A stretch of 64,000 bases of DNA from Paenibacillus macerans (GCF_900454495.1 NZ_UGSI01000001.1:1488001-1552000), one strand, 5' to 3'. Positions 48,429 to 58,547 are shown, numbered from the stretch's first letter. Notes: generated by a model not told the origin, from the sequence alone. Made by a program: numbers and translations.

Positions 48429-51400
48429 TCACTTGCCGTACACCTTCCAGCTTTGGATACCGGTGGATGTCGATGCTTTGGCGACGATGTTCAGCCGGAT
48501 TTTATTTGTCGTCACCGGCGTGAACGTGGTCGTGTTGTACCGGTCGGGCTGTACGCCGTAACCTGACGCCCCGCTGACGTTCACCCAGGCCGAGCCGTTC
48601 CAGTATTGAATCGTGTAGGAAGCCGGCAAATCGATGCCCTGGTCGTCGTCGAACCAGTACACGTCGACCCGGTTGAGCGTATAATTTTGATTCCAATCGT
48701 ATTGCACCCACTGCGTCGTGTTCGGGTTGTCCCAATTGCCGTAAACGGGATGGCCCCGGTCGGCCGAACTGGCCGGCGTATACCCGTCATTCAGCCCGGC
48801 CAGGCTCTCCCACGGTGAAACATACGAGGTTGAGGCCGTGGCCAGCGGGGCCACATCCACCGGCCCCTCGGGATCGCCGCCCTTCTGCAGCTTGATATCG
48901 TAGGTCGCGGCCGCGCCGATATTCAAGCTGACGATCGTGGGCGCTCCGTTCGCCGCGGTCACGCTGCCGGCGGCGTTGTTGTTGATCAGCACGTTGTAGG
49001 AGCCCGGCGCCAAACCGTTAAAGGTGACTTTCGTCGTATGGGCGGTTCCGGGCGTCGCGTTTTTCAGCGAGAAGTTGACGTAATCTTTGGCGGCAGCTAC
49101 CGTAGCTGTCGTATACGTGTCCCGCTCCAGCACCATGCCGAGTTTTTCCGTAATCAGATTCAGCTTTTGGAATACGCCGTCCTTCGGGACGATGACATAA
49201 TTGTTCCCGTTCTTCGTCACCTCGGCCCCATAGCCGTAAAGTCCAAACAGCGGATCGACCGCCACGTCGGCGCTCAAAATCTTGATCGCGCCCCAAAGGC
49301 CCAGATCGGCTTCCCCGGACATGCCGCGCCAGCCGTTGAACAGCGGCCCGCCCCCGACGCCAAGCGCCCCGTGGTTGCCTTTGGTCATTTGGTACGTCCA
49401 GGCAACCGCGCCGATATCGGCCGGGTCCGAACTGATCTGCCCGGAATTGATCGCGCTTAAGTTGCCGAGCTTCGAAGCGTAGGTCAAACGCTGTTCGACC
49501 TCCGGATTGGCCGAATGGTTGCGCACCCAGTCATCCATCGCATAACCTTGCAGCGCGACGGTGTACTGGAAGTTCCACCACGGCTCCCCGGTAATCGTCA
49601 CCGGTACGGAATAGAAGTACCACAACGGCATAGCCCCGCGCGTCGCCCGCACCTTCGTGTTGATTTTGCCCATCATCGACAGGTTGTTGTTCATTTTGGC
49701 CAAGGTGTACACCGACTCTTCCCCGGTGTTGTCGTAGTTGTACTCCGAGCCGTACGGGTAGGTCGTGTTTTTGAAATTGTTGTATTTGGTGTTCATTTTG
49801 CTGACGATGTCATTGGCCTGGGAAGTGTAGCCCTCCTCGCGCAGCGCTTTGATGATCTCGGGCGTCGTCATTTCTCCCATCAAGCCGATGTTCCAGTTGT
49901 ATGCGACCGGTCCGTCGTAAAGCGCTTTGAAGATGTTGTAAGCACGCAGCAAATACGTCGTGCGCGGGTGAATGTAGTCGATCATGTCCGGGTACATTTT
50001 GGCGAGTTTGTACATGCTGAAATACGTGTTGTAGACGTGCGGATAAGCGTAGCCCCGGTACGTCGGCGTCGTGTTCGGTTCCGGCATCAGGAAATCGTGA
50101 ATCAGGTAATCCTCATGATGGCCGTTCATCAAGTTGGTCCAAATCGCCGTTTCCAAATACTTGTCCACGGCTTCGATTTCCTTGGCAACCGGTTTCTGCA
50201 CGTTTTTCTCGGCCAGGAACTGCCCGTGCGTCAGCCCCCAATCGTCGCCCCAGCCCCAATAACCGTTAAACACATTGCGGCGGGAGTTGGACTGCATCAT
50301 CCAGTCGTCGAACACTTTGTCGCGGATGTCGCCGGGCACGTTCCATTGCTGATTGTTCACCATAAACGTGGCATGGCGCTGCAAAGCGTCGGCGACCGGT
50401 TCGATCGCGTAAAACTGCAGCACGGTTTTTTCGCCGTTGCCGTAGTTGACGGTAATATCGTTTTGCCCCAGCCGGCTTAAGGTTAACGAATACAATCGGT
50501 GGCCGCCCGGCGCGGTCCCGAGCGGAGTGATCGTCGTTTGCGAAGGATATTGGGCGACGACCGAATTAATCGGCTTCGTGGTCCGGAGGCTGAATTTCGC
50601 CGTCTGGTCGGTCGGCACGATCATCCCCGGCACGACGGTGAAGTCAATCATCCCTTCCGCGTACAGCCGGTCCTTCACTGCCTGTTCATTCGCCGCCTTG
50701 AAAAATTTGAACGCGTACGTCTTGCTGGCACCCGGCGCCAGCACCAGGCTCGTGTTCGGCAGATACCCGCGGTTCGTGCTTTTGATTACATTGGAATGAA
50801 CGTAGAACACGGTCAGCCCTTCCGGCCAGCCGCCCTCATCGGCCGCCCATTTGCTGCCCGGGTGCTCTTCGATGCGCCAATTGTCCATATACTCGAACCC
50901 GGCTCCGGTCGAAACATCCGGCACCATCAGCAGCGTATCGCCGATGCCGCTGGGCCGCTGCACGGTAATGTAGGAATTGTTGTTTGCCACGTTGGAATGG
51001 GTGACGACCCGCGACTCGTAGATCTGCTCCCCGCCTCCTGCGGACCAATATTCATTGAAGGGAAGCGGGAGGCCGAAATCCCCGATTTCGAGCGTCTGAT
51101 TGCTGGTATTGGTTACCGTGATCGACCAGCGCAAATGGTCGCTTTGGAGAGCGTAGGACTCGTCCACTTTGAAGTTGCGAATCCCTTCCGCATTGCTGGA
51201 GTTCTGATACGTGATGTTTACCGTGTTGCCGGATTGGCTTTGCGTCCGCCCGTCCGCCGAACGGTTGGTCCAGGCCTTCGTCCAGGCACCGCTTCCCAGC
51301 CGGTAGGTAAACATCAGCTCACCGACCCATTGATGGTCGGATGTGTTCTGCTGCGGAGCGTTGGTGGCGTTCATCACGTAATTGGTCGGGAAGCTGTCCC

Positions 51401-51572
51401 CGACGATTTGCAGGTTCGTGATTTCTCCATGGTTTCCGGTCGTAACTTGAAACTCACTGTTTGACAACGTATAGGCCGAGGCCGCCTTTGGTATGGCGAC
51501 CGCCAGCGCGCTGGCGACAAACAAGCCGACAATCAACTTCAAGGGTTTCAGCGTCCGTTCATGTCCCATCAT
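48429..51572 (-). CDS. Secreted DUF5695 protein with C-terminal F5/8-type C (CBM32-like) domain
   Basis: 1047 residues. Signal peptide ends at AASA. The body (about 30-850) matches DUF5695: an N-terminal beta domain, then an alpha/alpha-barrel-like core (NGYWGWGDDWGLTHGQFLAEK, YAYPHVYNTYFSMYKLAKMYPD, WWNFQYTVALQGYAMDDW) suggestive of a glycoside hydrolase or lyase, though no reaction is established. A ~70-residue Ig-like stretch and a discoidin-like domain (about 905-1047, LNDGYTPASSADRGHPVYGN, WVQYDWNQNYTLNRVDVYWF) follow. AAGGAG lies seven bases before ATG 51572. Last gene of the YesMN/ABC sugar cluster. Confidence 0.87.
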   Translation of the reverse strand: MMGHERTLKPLKLIVGLFVASALAVAIPKAASAYTLSNSEFQVTTGNHGEITNLQIVGDSFPTNYVMNATNAPQQNTSDHQWVGELMFTYRLGSGAWTKAWTNRSADGRTQSQSGNTVNITYQNSSNAEGIRNFKVDESYALQSDHLRWSITVTNTSNQTLEIGDFGLPLPFNEYWSAGGGEQIYESRVVTHSNVANNNSYITVQRPSGIGDTLLMVPDVSTGAGFEYMDNWRIEEHPGSKWAADEGGWPEGLTVFYVHSNVIKSTNRGYLPNTSLVLAPGASKTYAFKFFKAANEQAVKDRLYAEGMIDFTVVPGMIVPTDQTAKFSLRTTKPINSVVAQYPSQTTITPLGTAPGGHRLYSLTLSRLGQNDITVNYGNGEKTVLQFYAIEPVADALQRHATFMVNNQQWNVPGDIRDKVFDDWMMQSNSRRNVFNGYWGWGDDWGLTHGQFLAEKNVQKPVAKEIEAVDKYLETAIWTNLMNGHHEDYLIHDFLMPEPNTTPTYRGYAYPHVYNTYFSMYKLAKMYPDMIDYIHPRTTYLLRAYNIFKALYDGPVAYNWNIGLMGEMTTPEIIKALREEGYTSQANDIVSKMNTKYNNFKNTTYPYGSEYNYDNTGEESVYTLAKMNNNLSMMGKINTKVRATRGAMPLWYFYSVPVTITGEPWWNFQYTVALQGYAMDDWVRNHSANPEVEQRLTYASKLGNLSAINSGQISSDPADIGAVAWTYQMTKGNHGALGVGGGPLFNGWRGMSGEADLGLWGAIKILSADVAVDPLFGLYGYGAEVTKNGNNYVIVPKDGVFQKLNLITEKLGMVLERDTYTTATVAAAKDYVNFSLKNATPGTAHTTKVTFNGLAPGSYNVLINNNAAGSVTAANGAPTIVSLNIGAAATYDIKLQKGGDPEGPVDVAPLATASTSYVSPWESLAGLNDGYTPASSADRGHPVYGNWDNPNTTQWVQYDWNQNYTLNRVDVYWFDDDQGIDLPASYTIQYWNGSAWVNVSGASGYGVQPDRYNTTTFTPVTTNKIRLNIVAKASTSTGIQSWKVYGK

Positions 51573-51668
51573 TTCACCGCTCCTTTTCATTTCCATTCAG
51601 GAATTAGATTCAGCAGCCCTCTCCTCCGATCCCGGTTTGTTTTTTTGTATCCTGCTTAGCTAAGGAAC

Positions 51669-51681
51669 ATCACCTCCTTTC
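51669..51681 (-). promoter_or_regulatory. STAB-SD-like element (GAAAGGAGGTGAT)
   Basis: On the minus strand GAAAGGAGGTGAT is a near-complete anti-16S match ~100 bases upstream of the DUF5695 start. The only ATG close to it reads M-F-L-S-stop at two-base spacing. It matches the GAAAGGAGG stabilising Shine-Dalgarno known from Bacillus cry3A leaders. Confidence 0.6.
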
Positions 51682-51708
51682 CGGATAAAGCCATCGCCGC
51701 CACCGCCG

Positions 51709-53538
51709 CTATGTCCGCTTTGGCAACCGGACGGTAACCCGCGTGCCTTGGTCCCGGGCCGAACGGATCTTCACCCCGTACGCTTCCCCGTAAAGCAGCT
51801 TGATCCGGTTTAGCACATTGGCCATGCCAACACCGGGCGCTTCCGGATTCAGCGCGGAAGCAAGCGTTTCTTCGTCCATGCCTTGTCCGTTGTCCTCCAC
51901 CGTAAACACCAGCGCGCCTTCCGCCTCATGACCGGTAATACGCAGCAGTCCACCGCTGGTCCGTAAAGCAAAACCGTGAATGATCGCGTTTTCGACGATC
52001 GGCTGCAAAAACATTTTCGGAACCTTGCAATCCGGCGGAATAAGGTCAAGCTCGTACCTGGCTTCAAACACCCCGCAATAACGCTGCTCCATGATATGCA
52101 GGTAGCTCTTGAGCCACGCGATATCATCGCCGAAAGCGACGAGCTCCCGTTTGTTTTTAACCGTATATTGGAGCATCGTCGATAAGCAGACGAGCATTTT
52201 GCTGATCTCCTCTTCATTTCGCTCGAGCGCCATCCAGTTAATAACGTTAAGTGTGTTGTACAAAAAATGGGGATTGAGCTGAAGATTAAGCGCCATGATT
52301 TCGGCTTCTTTTTCCCTGAGCCGAGTCTCGTAGTTTTCGTTGATCAGGTCGCTGATTTTTTCGTTCATCAAATTAAATTTATTGATCAGAATGCCGAATT
52401 CAAGGTCGTTCTGCTCCGGGATTTTGGTCGAAAACACGCCGCTCCCGGTCAGTTGAATCGCCACCAGCAGCTTCTTGATCGGGATCGTCAGCCAACCCGA
52501 AATCATGTAGGCGACGGCGATGGAAACGGCGATCAGCACGGCCGCGATGTACAAGCTGTACGTATGGACCAAAGGCAGATCGCTCAGCAGCCTGTCGTAA
52601 GGAACGACCAGAACGCTGATCCAACCGGTTATTTCCGACGTATCGTAACAGATCAGCATCTTTTTCCCGTTGACTTTGGAAATCGCCGTCCCGGTCCTGA
52701 ATGCAATCGCTTTGTCCAGCCAACCCGCCGTTTCAATGTCCGTTAGCCTGGCGGTATCGGGATGAGCCACGATTTCTCCCTGCGGGGAAACGACGAACAT
52801 GTAGGAGCCGTCGAGCGCCGTCTTGCCGGGCTGGGGCGAGCGAAAAAAGCTTTCGTTGAAGTTAATGAGCAGGACCGGATTCTCGGTGCGCGCTCCCCAG
52901 CTCTTGACCACGCCGTCCTGGACGATTGAGCTTTTCAGCAGTTGGGAGGCGGAGAAAACATAACGGTACCGCGGATCCAAGTCTCCGAGTTCCTCTTGGT
53001 CAAACTGCTTGGCAAAATCATACGTGGGAATCCAGATCAGTTTGCCGTCGGCCCGGAGCGTGTCCCGGTAGAGCTGCGATGCGTGCAGCTTGTCCGGTTT
53101 GACTGAGACGAAGGTCGGCCTGGAGGTCAGGATGGCCGTTCCGCCAAAGCTGTAATAGCCGGTGACAAGCTGAACGCTTTCGACGCTGGGCTCCGAGGCG
53201 TAATACGTGTTCAGAATCTCCGATACTTTTCGGTCCATTTGCAGAAGTTCCAGCAGATCCGTCGGGGCCGATCTGTCAAACAGTTGGAATAACTCCGGAT
53301 CGGCCAGCAGCGACAGCGACTGGTCCTTGATCCGGCTTAGCACCATGTCGGTATATTGGTTGTTTTTCTGTACAACCTCCTGCATGCTGTCGCTGGCGTG
53401 CTTCAGAATGATGTCGGAGCTGGTCTTGTAGTAGGCATAACTGATGAGAATTATGGGGAACGTGATGAGGAAAACGTAGTAAACGATTAGTTTGGTCCGC
53501 AACTTGAGCCGGGCGAACCGGCGGAGAACGCGTTTCAT
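51709..53538 (-). CDS. YesM-type sensor histidine kinase
   Basis: 609 residues. Membrane helices near 16-36 and 325-350 flank a large extracytoplasmic Cache-like domain; a HAMP linker follows. The His_kinase domain has the signature LQLNPHFLYNTLNVINW with phospho-His, then HATPase NAIIHGFALR, VEDNGQGMDEE and GVGMANVLNRIKLLYG. YesM kinases sense sugars or sugar-binding protein and phosphorylate YesN regulators. It follows the regulator gene by 7 bp. Confidence 0.92.
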   Translation of the reverse strand: MKRVLRRFARLKLRTKLIVYYVFLITFPIILISYAYYKTSSDIILKHASDSMQEVVQKNNQYTDMVLSRIKDQSLSLLADPELFQLFDRSAPTDLLELLQMDRKVSEILNTYYASEPSVESVQLVTGYYSFGGTAILTSRPTFVSVKPDKLHASQLYRDTLRADGKLIWIPTYDFAKQFDQEELGDLDPRYRYVFSASQLLKSSIVQDGVVKSWGARTENPVLLINFNESFFRSPQPGKTALDGSYMFVVSPQGEIVAHPDTARLTDIETAGWLDKAIAFRTGTAISKVNGKKMLICYDTSEITGWISVLVVPYDRLLSDLPLVHTYSLYIAAVLIAVSIAVAYMISGWLTIPIKKLLVAIQLTGSGVFSTKIPEQNDLEFGILINKFNLMNEKISDLINENYETRLREKEAEIMALNLQLNPHFLYNTLNVINWMALERNEEEISKMLVCLSTMLQYTVKNKRELVAFGDDIAWLKSYLHIMEQRYCGVFEARYELDLIPPDCKVPKMFLQPIVENAIIHGFALRTSGGLLRITGHEAEGALVFTVEDNGQGMDEETLASALNPEAPGVGMANVLNRIKLLYGEAYGVKIRSARDQGTRVTVRLPKRT

Positions 53539-53545
53539 GGCACGG

Positions 53546-55108
53546 TTACCCCCGCTTTTGGCGCAGGATGCGGATCGTCTTGCGGTACTCCTCCGGAGTC
53601 ATCCCGAACTCTTTTTTAAACACTCGGTTGAAATACTTTACGTCCTGGTAACCCACCGCTTCGGCGATTTTGTAGACGCGTAAAGTTTCATGTTCCAACA
53701 TGGCTTTGGCTTTGGATAAGCGGACTTGGTTCAGGTATACCGTGAAATTGATTTTCAGCTTGTTTTTGAAATATTGGCTAAAATAACCAGCGCTGAGTCC
53801 AAACTTCTGCGCCGTGGATTCGAGCGAAATGTCGGACCGGTAGTGTTCGTCGATGTAGGCCAGGCAGCGCTGAACGAGCTGATGGCGGTGATTTTCCTTC
53901 CATTCCTTGATCGTGCGGACAGCGCGAACCACCACTTCAAGCGCGCCGCCTTCCAATTGGGAATAGACGGCCGTATGCTCGGTCAAAACCTCGATCTCCC
54001 GCAAAAAATCGTCATGCAAGCTGCCTTCTCTGAGCAGGTCGTGATCTTCGATCATTTTGACGAGCAGCAGCTTGCATTTATCCCGCAAACGATGCGGCAG
54101 CGGGTAAGGAGGGGAGCGCCACTCGCGGAACATGCCGGCCAGCGCGGCTGTCACGGCCTGTTCGTCTCCGCTCCGCAGCGCCTCCTTCAGCGCGGTTTCC
54201 GCGGCGGAAGCCAGCGCCGGAATGCGTTCCCGGTCCAGCCTGCTGGCCCCGATCGCAAACACGGCTCGATCTTCCTCATAGAAATACTCCTGCCTGGCGA
54301 ACCGCGCTTCGCGGACGCTGATGTGGGCTTCCTCCAGGAGACTATCCCTGCGGCTGCCGATCCCGGCCGATAGATGCCCCGCCCCGAACCGCAGCTCCGG
54401 TTCCTCAAAGACCTGCCCGGCCGCCTGCGGATCAACGCCATCGCCGAGCACGCAGATCAGTTCCTCGTCGTCATGTCCATTGACGAAGCAAAAGCAGCCG
54501 CCGTACCTGCGAAGCAAGGTTTGTACCCGCGACGCCTCTTCCGGCCCAAAGGAAGAATTCCGCTTTACGCTTACGGCTGCGCCTGCACCGGCAATTGGCA
54601 AGATCACCTTAAGCTCCCCCAGCCGATCGCCGCTTAGGGTGCCGTCGATCCACGATTGCAGCAGCTTGCCGCTGTACGCCGGCTCCATGCGGTCAATCCT
54701 GGCCGCCAGCTCCTGCTGCCTTAAACGGTCGCGCCGCTCCCGCTCGCTGATCTGCTCCGCCCGCGCAAACACCTCCTGCAGCTTGGCGGCATCAACCGGT
54801 TTCAGCAGATAGCCGAACGCTCCAAACGTAATCGCCTGCTGAGCATATTCGAAAAAATCGTACCCGCTCAGCACAACCACCTTTGTCCGGTTTGCCGGGT
54901 CTAGCTTTTCCATAAATTCCAGCCCGGTCATTTGCGGCATCCGGATATCCGTAAAGATGAGATCAAACACTCTCCTTTCACACAGACGCAAAGCCTCCTC
55001 GCCGCTGCGCGCGGAACTGACGGCGTCGCCCGGCCTCAGCTTGCCCAGCAGTTTGGTGAACCCGATCACATGGCCCGGCTCGTCGTCGACCAACAGAAAA
55101 TGCAGCAT
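53546..55108 (-). CDS. YesN-type response regulator with AraC output domain
   Basis: 520 residues. Receiver with DDEP and phospho-acceptor in DLIFTDIRMPQMTGLEF, Lys in YLLKPVDAAKL; a long middle region; AraC HTH pair ISLESTAQKFGLSAGYFSQYF and YKIAEAVGYQDVKYFNRVFK. It probably activates the adjoining sugar ABC transporter and DUF5695 genes. AAGGAGGG lies close before the ATG. Confidence 0.93.
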   Translation of the reverse strand: MLHFLLVDDEPGHVIGFTKLLGKLRPGDAVSSARSGEEALRLCERRVFDLIFTDIRMPQMTGLEFMEKLDPANRTKVVVLSGYDFFEYAQQAITFGAFGYLLKPVDAAKLQEVFARAEQISERERRDRLRQQELAARIDRMEPAYSGKLLQSWIDGTLSGDRLGELKVILPIAGAGAAVSVKRNSSFGPEEASRVQTLLRRYGGCFCFVNGHDDEELICVLGDGVDPQAAGQVFEEPELRFGAGHLSAGIGSRRDSLLEEAHISVREARFARQEYFYEEDRAVFAIGASRLDRERIPALASAAETALKEALRSGDEQAVTAALAGMFREWRSPPYPLPHRLRDKCKLLLVKMIEDHDLLREGSLHDDFLREIEVLTEHTAVYSQLEGGALEVVVRAVRTIKEWKENHRHQLVQRCLAYIDEHYRSDISLESTAQKFGLSAGYFSQYFKNKLKINFTVYLNQVRLSKAKAMLEHETLRVYKIAEAVGYQDVKYFNRVFKKEFGMTPEEYRKTIRILRQKRG

Positions 55109-55201
55109 CTTCCTCCCTCCTTATGCCTCATTCCAATAGAATAATTTGGTATGAAAGGGACTATTTCCTGCATCTTGCTCCAAAAAATCCCGCCAATCCT
55201 T

Positions 55202-56035
55202 TCAGCCTTTTACACCGCTCATCGCGATTCCCTCCACAAAATATCGCTGACCGACGAGAAACACCGCGAGCGAAGGCAATACGATGATGGCGGTCGCGGC
55301 CATCATCAGATGCCATTGCGCCGAATACGTGCCCTGAAACAAAGTGAGTCCCAGCATCAGCGTATAATTTTTTTCCGAGGAAATGAACACCATCGGAGCC
55401 AGATAATCGTTCCAGTTGGCCAGAAAAGTCAGCATGCCGACGACGATGAGCGACTGCTTGCCGAGCGGCATAATCACGTTCCAGTAAATCCGGAAATGTC
55501 CGGCCCCGTCCATTTTGGCCGCTTCGTCCATTTCCCGCGGGATCGTCAGAAAAAACTGGCGCAGCAGAAAGATGTTGAACACCCCTCCGCCGAACCAGGC
55601 CGGCGCAATCAGGGGAACGAGCGTATCGGTCAAATGGAGGGTTTTCCAGCCGAGAAAATGCGGAATCATCACGACGAAAAAAGGCATCATCAACCCTGTA
55701 AGAATAAAGCCGAATATTTTGTCTCTGCCTGGCCACGTAATCCGCGAAAAACTGTACGCGCACACCGAACTCGAAAGGACGACGCCGGCGATGGAAAGCG
55801 CCGTGACGACTGTACTGTTCCAGAAATAGCGGCCAAAAGGGTTGCTCGAAAGCGCTTTGGCGAAGTTGTCGAACCTTAGAGAGTCCGGCACGATGTCCGG
55901 CGGAATGGCAAACAGGCCGTCCATGCCCACGAACGCCGTTCGCAGCATCCAGTAGAAAGGAAAAACGAACACGAGCCCGCCCGCCGACAATACGGCATAA
56001 AGGCTCAAGCGGACGGCGATTTTGCGTATTTTCAT
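55202..56035 (-). CDS. Sugar ABC transporter permease (CUT1, MalG/UgpE type)
   Basis: 277 residues, six membrane segments, with the EAA motif REMDEAAKMDGAGHFRIYW and C-terminal YFVEGIAMSGVKG. The frame extends upstream in another protein's antisense-like Arg/His-rich sequence; ATG 56035 (MKIRKIAVRLSLYAVL) overlaps the stop of the first permease by 4 bp, so it is chosen. Confidence 0.93.
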   Translation of the reverse strand: MKIRKIAVRLSLYAVLSAGGLVFVFPFYWMLRTAFVGMDGLFAIPPDIVPDSLRFDNFAKALSSNPFGRYFWNSTVVTALSIAGVVLSSSVCAYSFSRITWPGRDKIFGFILTGLMMPFFVVMIPHFLGWKTLHLTDTLVPLIAPAWFGGGVFNIFLLRQFFLTIPREMDEAAKMDGAGHFRIYWNVIMPLGKQSLIVVGMLTFLANWNDYLAPMVFISSEKNYTLMLGLTLFQGTYSAQWHLMMAATAIIVLPSLAVFLVGQRYFVEGIAMSGVKG

Positions 56036-56985
56036 CTCCCGCTTTCCCGCCCTTCGTAATAAACCAGCGAATTCGAAAATTTGAACAGGACGAACGTGCA
56101 CAGCAGAACGACGAGGAACAATAAGGTTGCTACAGCGCTGGCCGTGCCGAACTTCGTAAACTGAAACCCTTCCTTGAACAAGTAATAAACGATCAGGTAA
56201 CTGGCGTTGTCCGGTCCGCCCTGCGTCATGACCGCGGGTTGCACGAAGGTCTGAAACGCATTGATGAACCCGATGACCGTGTTGAAAAAAATGATCGAAG
56301 AGCTCATCGGCAGCGTAATGTACCAAATTTTGTGCATGGTGTTGCCGCCGTCCACCTCGACTGCCTCGTACAGCTGCGCCGGAATATTCTGCAACCCGGC
56401 CAGGAAGATCACCATCGTGTTCCCCGTCAACCACAGGCTGAAGAGGATCAAAGTCGGAATGACGGTGGTGTCCGAGGAGAGCCAGGAAAACTTGGGCAAA
56501 TGGAATAAACCAAGCCCATAATTGACGATTCCGAAATCCGGCTGCAGCATCCACAGCCAGATGATCGACGACGCGGCCAGCGGGATCACGACCGGCAGGT
56601 AAAACAAACCGCGGAAAAACGCCCTTCCTTTGATTTTACCGTTAAGCAACAGCGCCAGGAGAAAGGAAAACGCGATGCCCAGCGGAACGCTGACGAACAC
56701 GTAATACAGCGTGCTGACCGCGGCGTCGTAAAAAAGCGGTTCCTTGCCGCTGAATAGCCGCGCGAAATTCTCCAAACCCACGAACTTGGGGCTCCCGACC
56801 ATGCTGTACTCGGTAAACCCTAGCAAAAATGTGAATATAAGCGGACCCAGCACAAATATCAGGTAGCCAAGCAGCACTGGAGAAGCAAACAGCAAGCCGT
56901 ATTTCAGTTCCTTTCTCCTTCGCCTCCGGGCGCCTTGCAAGGGATCGAACGCCGCTTGACGTGATGTTTCAGCGACAGATCTCAT
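56032..56985 (-). CDS. Sugar ABC transporter permease (CUT1, MalF/UgpA type)
   Basis: 317 residues, six membrane segments, EAA motif PAQLYEAVEVDGGNTMHKIW, opening RRRKELKYGLLFASPVLLGYL. GGGAGGAGAG precedes the ATG. No ATP-binding subunit is encoded nearby, so a shared MsmX-type ATPase elsewhere is assumed. 89 bp downstream of the lipoprotein gene. Confidence 0.93.
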   Translation of the reverse strand: MRSVAETSRQAAFDPLQGARRRRRKELKYGLLFASPVLLGYLIFVLGPLIFTFLLGFTEYSMVGSPKFVGLENFARLFSGKEPLFYDAAVSTLYYVFVSVPLGIAFSFLLALLLNGKIKGRAFFRGLFYLPVVIPLAASSIIWLWMLQPDFGIVNYGLGLFHLPKFSWLSSDTTVIPTLILFSLWLTGNTMVIFLAGLQNIPAQLYEAVEVDGGNTMHKIWYITLPMSSSIIFFNTVIGFINAFQTFVQPAVMTQGGPDNASYLIVYYLFKEGFQFTKFGTASAVATLLFLVVLLCTFVLFKFSNSLVYYEGRESGR

Positions 56986-57074
56986 AAGCCTCTCCTCCCG
57001 GCTTGCCGAGCGCGCGCGGCTCTGATACGGACCAAACGTACCCGACGCGCGCCTCCCCTATGCCGCCGGTTTCT

Positions 57075-58547
57075 CTATTTGCCGTAACGGCCCTGGATTT
57101 CCGGCTGGACCTTGGAAGCGACCTCTTTCATGGCTTCTTCGGCCGATTGTTTGCCGAGCCACACGGGGTCCAGCGCGGAAAACGCCAAGGAGCTGACCTT
57201 GCCGAAGTTTTTCACGTAATATACCGGCGATGGCGTGCTGTTGTTCAGCAGGTTGGTCAGGAAAGCATCCTTGAAGCCTGACGGGTGCGACGGATTGTTT
57301 TCCGCCCACTGGGCGACAAGCTCGGGATCGGTGTACCATTTCTTGAGCGTCGGCATCCACAGGCCGTCCCGATATAGGTTTAACGCGCCGGAAGGGTCGG
57401 CGAGGAATTTGGTGAGCAGCCACGTTTCTTCCGGATGTTTCGTCGATTTGAACATGGCGCTGACGCCGCTGATGCCCATGGCAACGCTGCGCTTCATCTT
57501 CGGAAGGACGCCGATATCGTAATTGACCTCGGCCGCCCCGAGATCGAGATTGATCCATTGCCCGTGCATACTCATCGCCACCAGCTTGGATTGCAAAGCG
57601 ACCGCCTGCGACGGGATCGACTTGGCCTGCACCGGGTTGGGCGCGACATGGTGAACGTTGATCAGGTCGGCCAACCGCTGGATCGCTTCCACCGCTTCCG
57701 GCTGATCGAGAGCGAACTTCGTCCCGTCCTCCGAAACGAGGTCGCCTTCGTTGTTGACGATGTGCGCCATCACCGGACCGTACCAGCTCTCGAACGAAAC
57801 GCCGAATTGCTTGATATTGTCCTTATCGAAGCCCGGATCCGCGGCGTTTTTACCGTTTTTGTCGATCGTCAGCTGCTTGGCGGCTTCCACGAACTGGTCC
57901 CACGTCCAGGCGTCCTCCGCTTTGGCTGGAGGCATTTCCACGCCGGCCTCCTCGAACAAGTCCTTATTGTAAAACAGCGCGAACGTTTCGCCCGCCGTGC
58001 TGATGCCCCAAGTGTAATTCGGATCGTCGCCGTTGAACCAGATATAGTCGAGGAAGTCCTCTTTTTTCAGCTCCGTATCCTTGGCGAACATCTCGTTGAA
58101 GTTGATGAATTTCCCTTCCTTTTGCCAGGCCTCTCCCAGCTCCCCATGCACATAACCGGCATCCGGCGTTTCGCCCGCCGCAACCATCGCGGTAAGCTTG
58201 GTATCGTAATCGCTTTCAGGAATATGCACGGCGTTGACGGTAATCCAGGGATATTTCTCGGTGAACTTTTTCGTCGCCTCCTCCAGGGCCTTCTTCTCCT
58301 GCGGGCTTCCCCAGAACGTGTACTTCAGCGTTACGGGTTCCTTGTCTGTACCTTCGTTCGCCGGGCCGGCCGTTTCCGCCGCGGATTCGCTCCCGTTTGA
58401 CGGATTGGCGGTATTGGGGGAAACGCCTTGATTGCCGTTAATGCTGCTGCTGTTAACGCTATTGCCGCCTCCGCAGCCCGCAAGCGCCACTGCCGCAACA
58501 AAGATCAGTACGCCAAGCAACATCGGCAGTTTTCGGATGTTTGCCAT
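57075..58547 (-). CDS. Extracellular sugar-binding lipoprotein (CUT1)
   Basis: 490 residues. Signal peptide MANIRKLPMLLGVLIFVAAV with lipobox LAGC, a ~40-residue Asn/Ser/Gly linker, then a SBP_bac_1 fold (LKYTFWGSPQEKKALEEATK, PDAGYVHGELGEAWQKEGKF, WGISTAGETFALFYNKDLF). The frame opens 31 codons upstream, but AAGGATAAGGAA directly precedes ATG 58547, giving a proper signal peptide. First gene of the cluster lipoprotein-permease-permease-YesN-YesM-DUF5695. Confidence 0.93.
   Translation of the reverse strand: MANIRKLPMLLGVLIFVAAVALAGCGGGNSVNSSSINGNQGVSPNTANPSNGSESAAETAGPANEGTDKEPVTLKYTFWGSPQEKKALEEATKKFTEKYPWITVNAVHIPESDYDTKLTAMVAAGETPDAGYVHGELGEAWQKEGKFINFNEMFAKDTELKKEDFLDYIWFNGDDPNYTWGISTAGETFALFYNKDLFEEAGVEMPPAKAEDAWTWDQFVEAAKQLTIDKNGKNAADPGFDKDNIKQFGVSFESWYGPVMAHIVNNEGDLVSEDGTKFALDQPEAVEAIQRLADLINVHHVAPNPVQAKSIPSQAVALQSKLVAMSMHGQWINLDLGAAEVNYDIGVLPKMKRSVAMGISGVSAMFKSTKHPEETWLLTKFLADPSGALNLYRDGLWMPTLKKWYTDPELVAQWAENNPSHPSGFKDAFLTNLLNNSTPSPVYYVKNFGKVSSLAFSALDPVWLGKQSAEEAMKEVASKVQPEIQGRYGK

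Noticed and set aside
55202..56554. Longer start of the second sugar permease giving 450 residues
   Set aside because: The extension is a frame-shifted reading of the first permease; ATG 56035 is coupled to its stop.
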